Shown here piece by piece: positions 61,320 through 64,000 of a stretch of 64,000 nucleotides of DNA (within the stretch, counting starts at the first letter, position 1; each line of letters starts with the position of its first letter). Under the pieces are notes generated by a model. That model had not been told where the DNA came from and did no database searches. It saw only the letters and a program-made list of their open reading frames with translations. Source of the stretch: Litoribrevibacter euphylliae (GTDB taxonomy: Bacteria > Pseudomonadota > Gammaproteobacteria > Pseudomonadales > Litoribrevibacteraceae); assembly GCF_042646085.1 (NCBI RefSeq), contig NZ_JBHRSZ010000006.1, positions 248,001 to 312,000 of the forward strand. The letters are read 5' to 3'. The translations under genes and the position numbers were made by a program.

Positions 61320-61853
61320 ATGGCTAAAAGCGAAATGAACGAGCAAGGCAAAACCACTTCTCCTAAAGGTGGCTCAAAAGGTCCTCGGAAAGGGAAGCCG
61401 GGTGGTGGTCGCAAAGGGCCAGCTGCTGCGCGACATGAATCTCGCTGCCTGCTAGTACAGGCATTGTACCAATGGCACATGAACAAAGATTCAATCACGA
61501 CCATTGAAGCGCAATTTTTAGTGGATAATGAATCGAAGAAATACGATAAACCGTATTTCTCTGAGCTATTACATGAGATCCCTAAAAAGCTGACTGAGTT
61601 GGATTCTGCGTATGTGCTGTTTCTGGATCGTACTGAAGATCAGGTCGATCCAATTGAACGTGCCATTTTGCGTATTGGTGCGTATGAGTTGATGCATCGT
61701 TTGGATGTGCCATACCGAGTTGTTATCAACGAAGCTATTGACCTGGCGAAAAACTTCGGCGGTGAAGACGGTCATAAATACGTGAATGGCGTATTGGATA
61801 AATTGGCTGGACGTGCGCGTATGGAAGAAAAGCAGCGCGGTCGAGCTAAGTAA
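61320..61853 (+). CDS. nusB: transcription antitermination factor NusB
   Basis: RNA-binding factor that with NusE joins the rRNA antitermination complex. The NusB fold runs from about residue 38 (ARHESRCLLVQALYQWHM) to the end (VNGVLDKLAGRARMEE). It has an N-terminal Gly/Lys/Pro-rich extension of about 37 residues (GGSKGPRKGKPGGGRKGP) that Escherichia coli NusB lacks; it is probably disordered and could bind RNA. 177 residues. Three bases after ribH. Confidence 0.95.
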   Translation: MAKSEMNEQGKTTSPKGGSKGPRKGKPGGGRKGPAAARHESRCLLVQALYQWHMNKDSITTIEAQFLVDNESKKYDKPYFSELLHEIPKKLTELDSAYVLFLDRTEDQVDPIERAILRIGAYELMHRLDVPYRVVINEAIDLAKNFGGEDGHKYVNGVLDKLAGRARMEEKQRGRAK

Positions 61854-61868
61854 TCCATACAGTCTCTC

Positions 61869-62846
61869 ATGGATGAATTCACGCTGATCAAAACGCTCTT
61901 CCAGCCACTCCAAGAATTAGGTAGAGAAGAGCAGGCATCCTCCTCATTTTTAAAGAAGATTGGGGATGATGCTGCGGTCTGGAAAGGTCAGGGTAACCTG
62001 GCCTTTTCTATTGATACTCTGGTGGAAGGCGTTCACTTCACACCGGATATTCCACCAGATGATCTTGGTTACCGCTGTTTGGCGGTGAATCTCAGTGATC
62101 TTGCTGCTATGTCAGCAACCCCTCTCTTTTATACGCTAGCAATTACACTGCCTAAGGTAGAGCAAGCGTGGTTGTCTGCATTCATTTCCGGCATGGAAAA
62201 CTTAGCTCGAAAACATCAGATTTCGCTTGTGGGTGGTGATACCACCAAAGGCCCATTGACTATCACCATACAAGCGCACGGTTCTTGTCCTGATCCCGTG
62301 TATCGAGATGGCGCGAAGGTGGGGGATGATGTGTATGTGTCGGGTTCATTGGGCGATGCGGCGGCGGGTTTGAAGCTTTGGTTGGATCGTAACACTTTGA
62401 CTCTCGACGAACATAAAAACTATTTGATTCAACGCTTTCACCGACCTACCCCAAGAGTGGAATTAGGTGATGCCTTGTCTGGCGTGGCTCATGCGATGTT
62501 GGATGTATCGGACGGGTTATTAGCTGATTTGACACACATTGCTGAGGCGAGTGATGTCTCCATTATGGTGGATGCTCATTTGTTGCCGTTGTCTGATGCT
62601 TTATTAAATAGCTTCGACAAACACCAGGCCGTTGAGTGGGCTCTGACAGGTGGCGATGATTATGAGTTAGCTTTTACTGCTCCGGTAGAGGCCTGCGACG
62701 CTGTACGATTTTTGTCCAGGATATTAAATATTCCGATCACTCGAGTCGGTTCTGTCGCGTCTTCAAATACTGAAGCCTCTGTTCAGGTAAAGAATGCTGT
62801 TATTGATGTGACGCGCTTAGGCTATAACCATTTTCAGAATGAATAA
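61869..62846 (+). CDS. thiL: thiamine-monophosphate kinase
   Basis: Makes thiamine diphosphate from thiamine phosphate. 325 residues. KIGDDAAVWKG, SIDTLVEGVHF, VNLSDLAAMSATPL, LVGGDTTKG, MLDVSDGLLADL and GGDDYELAF, the PurM-like metal and ATP-binding motifs, are all present. 15 bases after nusB. Confidence 0.97.
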   Translation: MDEFTLIKTLFQPLQELGREEQASSSFLKKIGDDAAVWKGQGNLAFSIDTLVEGVHFTPDIPPDDLGYRCLAVNLSDLAAMSATPLFYTLAITLPKVEQAWLSAFISGMENLARKHQISLVGGDTTKGPLTITIQAHGSCPDPVYRDGAKVGDDVYVSGSLGDAAAGLKLWLDRNTLTLDEHKNYLIQRFHRPTPRVELGDALSGVAHAMLDVSDGLLADLTHIAEASDVSIMVDAHLLPLSDALLNSFDKHQAVEWALTGGDDYELAFTAPVEACDAVRFLSRILNIPITRVGSVASSNTEASVQVKNAVIDVTRLGYNHFQNE

Positions 62847-62897
62847 GCGCTTTTCAGAATAAGTAAAAAGAGATAGTTCAAATAAGGATATCTGTCT

Positions 62898-63398
62898 ATG
62901 GGTGAGAAAATTTCGTTATCACCAAGCCAAATCATGAAAGATCCGGTTCATTTTTTTGCCTTTGGTTTAGGTTCCGGGTTGAGTCCGAAAGCGCCGGGCA
63001 CCTTTGGTACCTTAATGGCATTGGTGATTTACTGGTTTATGTTGGCGGACATGAGCTTGTATTGGTACATAGCGGTCGTGGTTTCAAGCATTCCTTTGGG
63101 GATTTACCTATGTGGCGAAAGTGCGCGTCGTTTGGGTGTTCATGACTATGGCGGTATTGTTTGGGATGAGTTCTCAGGCTTGTGGATAACATTTATTTTT
63201 GCGCCGAAACACTGGTTGGTGGCTTTGATTGGTTTTGCTCTGTTCCGTTTTTTCGACATTATTAAACCTTGGCCAATTAAATGGGCAGATCAGAAAGTCG
63301 AGGGTGGTCTGGGTATTATGTTGGACGACATTCTGGCTGGATTGATGTCGTTGGTTGTGTTGCAATTGATTCTAGTCTCCGGTTGGTTGCCCCTATAA
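62898..63398 (+). CDS. pgpA: phosphatidylglycerophosphatase A
   Basis: Dephosphorylates phosphatidylglycerol phosphate in the inner membrane. 166 residues. The family motifs FGLGSGLSPKAPGTFGTL and DYGGIVWDEFSGLW are followed by several hydrophobic helices and FFDIIKPWPIKWADQKVEGGLGIMLDDILAG. Last gene of the nusB-thiL-pgpA group. Confidence 0.97.
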   Translation: MGEKISLSPSQIMKDPVHFFAFGLGSGLSPKAPGTFGTLMALVIYWFMLADMSLYWYIAVVVSSIPLGIYLCGESARRLGVHDYGGIVWDEFSGLWITFIFAPKHWLVALIGFALFRFFDIIKPWPIKWADQKVEGGLGIMLDDILAGLMSLVVLQLILVSGWLPL

Positions 63399-63407
63399 GG
63401 TGTTATT

Positions 63408-64000
63408 TTGCAAAAACTATGTGCTGTTGTTCTTCGGGTTAATGCTCTGATTCCAAAGTTACTTCGTTCTCGTTTGGCTGCTTTTTCTTTGCTGTTGATT
63501 TCCTCTGTGACGCTTGCAGAGACGAGTATTCATGTGGAAGGCCTGATGAATAATATGGCGGTGCTGAAGATTAATGGCTCTCAGAAGATTCTTCGTGTTG
63601 GTCAGACATCTGGAGGCGTTAAACTGATCAGTGCGGATGCCAAGCAGGCGGTAGTTCTGGTTGATGGGCAGAAAAAGGTTTTGGGCTTATCAGGCCATAT
63701 CTCGGGGCAGTATCAGGCACCTAAAAAGGCGACGGTTAGTATTCAGCAGAACAACGGGCAATACCTTACTTCGGGCAGCATTAATGGCCGTCCAGTACGT
63801 TTCTTGGTTGATACGGGTGCAACTTCGATTTCTATGTCTATGGAGGAGGCTCAACGTTTGGGTATCCCTGTGGATCGCAGTAATCCTATTTATGTTGGTA
63901 CTGCAGGTGGCCGAGTGATTGGTTATCCGGTGACGTTGGATCTTGTGAAGGTTGGGGCCTTAAAAGCCAGTTATGTACGATGTGTTGTATTAGAGTCTGG
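63408..64000 (+). CDS. retropepsin-like aspartic protease, truncated by the window edge
   Basis: Secreted or membrane-bound clan AA aspartic protease of the bacterial TIGR02281 type. TTG start at 63408 with AAGG seven bases upstream and a signal/anchor (RSRLAAFSLLLISSVTLA). The catalytic motif LVDTGATSISM has Asp at 63810, followed by the flap region VGTAGGRVIGYPVTLD. The reading continues past position 64000, so the C-terminus is missing. Ten bases after pgpA. Confidence 0.8.
   Translation, partial: MQKLCAVVLRVNALIPKLLRSRLAAFSLLLISSVTLAETSIHVEGLMNNMAVLKINGSQKILRVGQTSGGVKLISADAKQAVVLVDGQKKVLGLSGHISGQYQAPKKATVSIQQNNGQYLTSGSINGRPVRFLVDTGATSISMSMEEAQRLGIPVDRSNPIYVGTAGGRVIGYPVTLDLVKVGALKASYVRCVVLES

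Overview
The window is chromosomal DNA of a Gram-negative gammaproteobacterium of the Pseudomonadales/Oceanospirillales type. The evidence is a type IV pilus pilMNOPQ cluster, Tat translocase, a ubiEJB operon, PHA-granule proteins, a Vfr/Crp regulator and gene orders I recognise from Pseudomonas. From malic enzyme back to the chemoreceptor, the left two thirds follow the Pseudomonas aeruginosa PA5034-PA5072 order: MCP, tatCBA, hisE, ubiB-ubiJ-ubiE, PHA-related genes, DUF971, hslUV, SPOR protein, priA, rpmE, nuclease, malic enzyme, ponA, pilMNOPQ, aroK-aroB, damX-like, gltBD, hemE. I cannot name the species. I saw no IS element, prophage, CRISPR array, tRNA or rRNA.

Layout: 1-5.5 kb, chemoreceptor, secreted subtilase lipoprotein, dtd and a 60-residue orphan. 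5.5-10.6 kb, a minus-strand run ubiE-ubiJ-ubiB-hisE-tatABC. 10.8-16.2 kb, a remodelled PHA-type locus: granule-region protein, FFLEELY-like protein, alpha/beta hydrolase, TPR protein, phasin and patatin, without a PHA synthase. 16.2-21.6 kb, DUF971, hslUV, SPOR protein and priA. 21.7-24.2 kb, rpmE, a nuclease and malic enzyme. 24.3-35.2 kb, a class A PBP diverging from pilMNOPQ-aroK-aroB-damX. 35.5-42.6 kb, glutamate synthase and hemE. 42.7-44.5 kb, crp/vfr, an OsmC-like and a VOC protein. 44.6-55.5 kb is a signalling stretch: a haem-type hybrid histidine kinase overlapping a receiver-kinase, a DUF4442 protein, an HD-GYP phosphodiesterase, ettA and a multi-PAS diguanylate cyclase. 55.7-64 kb, glyA-nrdR-ribD-ribE-ribB(X)-ribH-nusB-thiL-pgpA and the start of a retropepsin-like protease gene cut by the window edge.

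Most genes are housekeeping. The unusual things are mainly small: aroK seems to start at ATT; a nuclease signal peptide is encoded through the rpmE terminator; a 24-bp perfect palindrome precedes the DUF4442 gene; several hairpins contain the stop codon of the gene before them; two convergent gene junctions carry similar degenerate tandem repeats; and the phasin gene has a possible overlapping leader ORF. The most system-like candidate is the CXXCH-containing hybrid kinase with its overlapping partner at 44.6-48.0 kb.
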